A stretch of DNA of 39,888 nucleotides, from the IMG/VR virus record IMGVR_UViG_3300044971_003419, positions 1 through 39,888 of that record. The stretch is one strand, 5' to 3'. The translations under genes were made by a program, and so were the position numbers. The first letter of the stretch is position 1; each line of letters begins with the position of its first letter. The notes under the pieces are model-generated. The model saw only the letters and a program-made list of their open reading frames with translations, had not been told where the DNA came from and made no database searches. Source of the stretch: a virus. Of the stretch, positions 39,326 to 39,888 are shown piece after piece.

Positions 39326-39888
39326 TTATTGGAAGCTGGCGGAGTAGCGTCGCACCTCGCCTTTGCGGAGCCACGCGTCGTCCATTCGCTGTTGGAGGAT
39401 GCCTTCGGCGCGGGCGAACTGGTAGTTGGCTTTGTCCATCTGGCCGTCCTCACTGAGCGTTTCGGCGAGGGCGTAGAACTTGAGGTAGTCCGCCAAGAAC
39501 GCAGGGATGCGGTGGCGCAGCCAGAACTCCTCGGAGGTCGGGAGATTGCCGGTCGTGTCAGCGATGGCTTCGTAGCAATCGCCGGTGGTGTTGTAGTAAA
39601 CGAGATCGCCCGCTGCGTAAGCCGTGGAGGCGTTGAAAGCGGTCGCAGTAAAGCGGGGCTGCGGCAGTGAGAACTCCACCCAGACCGGCTCGCCCGCCGT
39701 GTAGCTGGTATCGGTGATGAGGATGCGGTCGTCGGTGACGACATGGCAAAAGGTCTTGGTTAGTGGCTGCGAACCGCATTCGTGAGGATTGCGGTCGTAG
39801 ATTTTCAGCACCGTTCCGATAGGCTTCAGACCTTGCGCAACAAGCGGAATGTAGGGGAACTCATCCTCGGCGGCTTCATTCGCGCTGG
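39326..39888 (-). CDS. Virion structural protein, 3' part (continues from base 1)
   Basis: C-terminal half of the gene that begins at 480. Within 39806-39888 it repeats the first 83 bases of the window; unique sequence ends at 39805. The part reads LKIYDRNPHECGSQPLTKTF, has a WVEFSLPQP segment, and ends in a helical tail (ILQQRMDDAWLRKGEVRRYS). A GTG near 39811 could be mistaken for a start, but the frame continues across the junction. Confidence 0.85.
   Translation of the reverse strand, partial: SANEAAEDEFPYIPLVAQGLKPIGTVLKIYDRNPHECGSQPLTKTFCHVVTDDRILITDTSYTAGEPVWVEFSLPQPRFTATAFNASTAYAAGDLVYYNTTGDCYEAIADTTGNLPTSEEFWLRHRIPAFLADYLKFYALAETLSEDGQMDKANYQFARAEGILQQRMDDAWLRKGEVRRYSASFQ
39806..39888. 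repeat. Terminal direct repeat, right copy
   Basis: Exactly equals bases 1-83. Indicates circularity and should be removed when numbering a circular genome. Confidence 0.95.

Overview
The window is a complete, circular temperate phage (or excised prophage) genome. The first 83 bases recur exactly as the last 83 (1-83 = 39806-39888), so the unique length is 39,805 bp. One structural gene is cut by the arbitrary linearisation: its 5' half is at 1-480 and its 3' half at 39326-39805. The gene set looks like a podovirus: large terminase, SU10-like major capsid protein, portal, tail hub, very large internal proteins and many fibre-like proteins, with no tape measure, tube or sheath protein recognised. 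The host is probably Gram-negative and GC-rich, because there is a lipobox protein beside a peptidase endolysin. Five copies of a 9-bp-periodic CACAGAGG repeat resemble intergenic repeats I remember from Verrucomicrobiota and other environmental phyla; that host assignment is only an inference.

Layout. Almost everything is read leftward from one divergent control point near 15.6 kb, down to 1, around the circle, and on to 18.35 kb. In that order it runs: control genes (RHH protein, small proteins, excisionase-like HTH) 15.6-14.9 kb; PLD-like protein, HTH protein (candidate small terminase), DnaQ-like exonuclease, replication initiator-like protein and DnaB helicase 14.9-9.4 kb; an AT-rich ORFan; a chain of small genes ending in TerL 9.2-6.2 kb; three small genes; a 385-bp gap with a 10-bp-period repeat array; scaffold, capsid, a 117-aa protein and portal 5.1-0.5 kb; head-tail and fibre genes 0.5 kb/39.8-34.7 kb; lysis genes 34.7-33.7 kb; metallophosphoesterase, tail hub and S74 fibre 33.5-28.7 kb; a SET-domain protein; a 740-aa glycine-zipper protein; a 196-aa protein; and a 2,373-aa polyvalent protein. 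Most neighbouring genes overlap by ATGA, implying translational coupling.

The rightward lysogeny module (15.65-18.34 kb) holds a second RHH protein, a membrane protein, a lipoprotein, a small ORF, a 3' tRNA fragment that is probably the attP core, a hairpin, and a tyrosine integrase. No CI-like repressor is visible. The switch appears to be two divergent RHH proteins around a perfect 27-bp palindrome.

Most worth a second look: the 2,373-aa protein combining a metalloprotease motif, an ADP-ribosyltransferase-like domain and a Barnase/EndoU-like nuclease domain, with an abrupt drop in GC at the toxin domains; two families of short repeats that sit exactly at gene or cassette edges, sometimes supplying codons; the RHH switch; and a SET-domain protein among virion genes.
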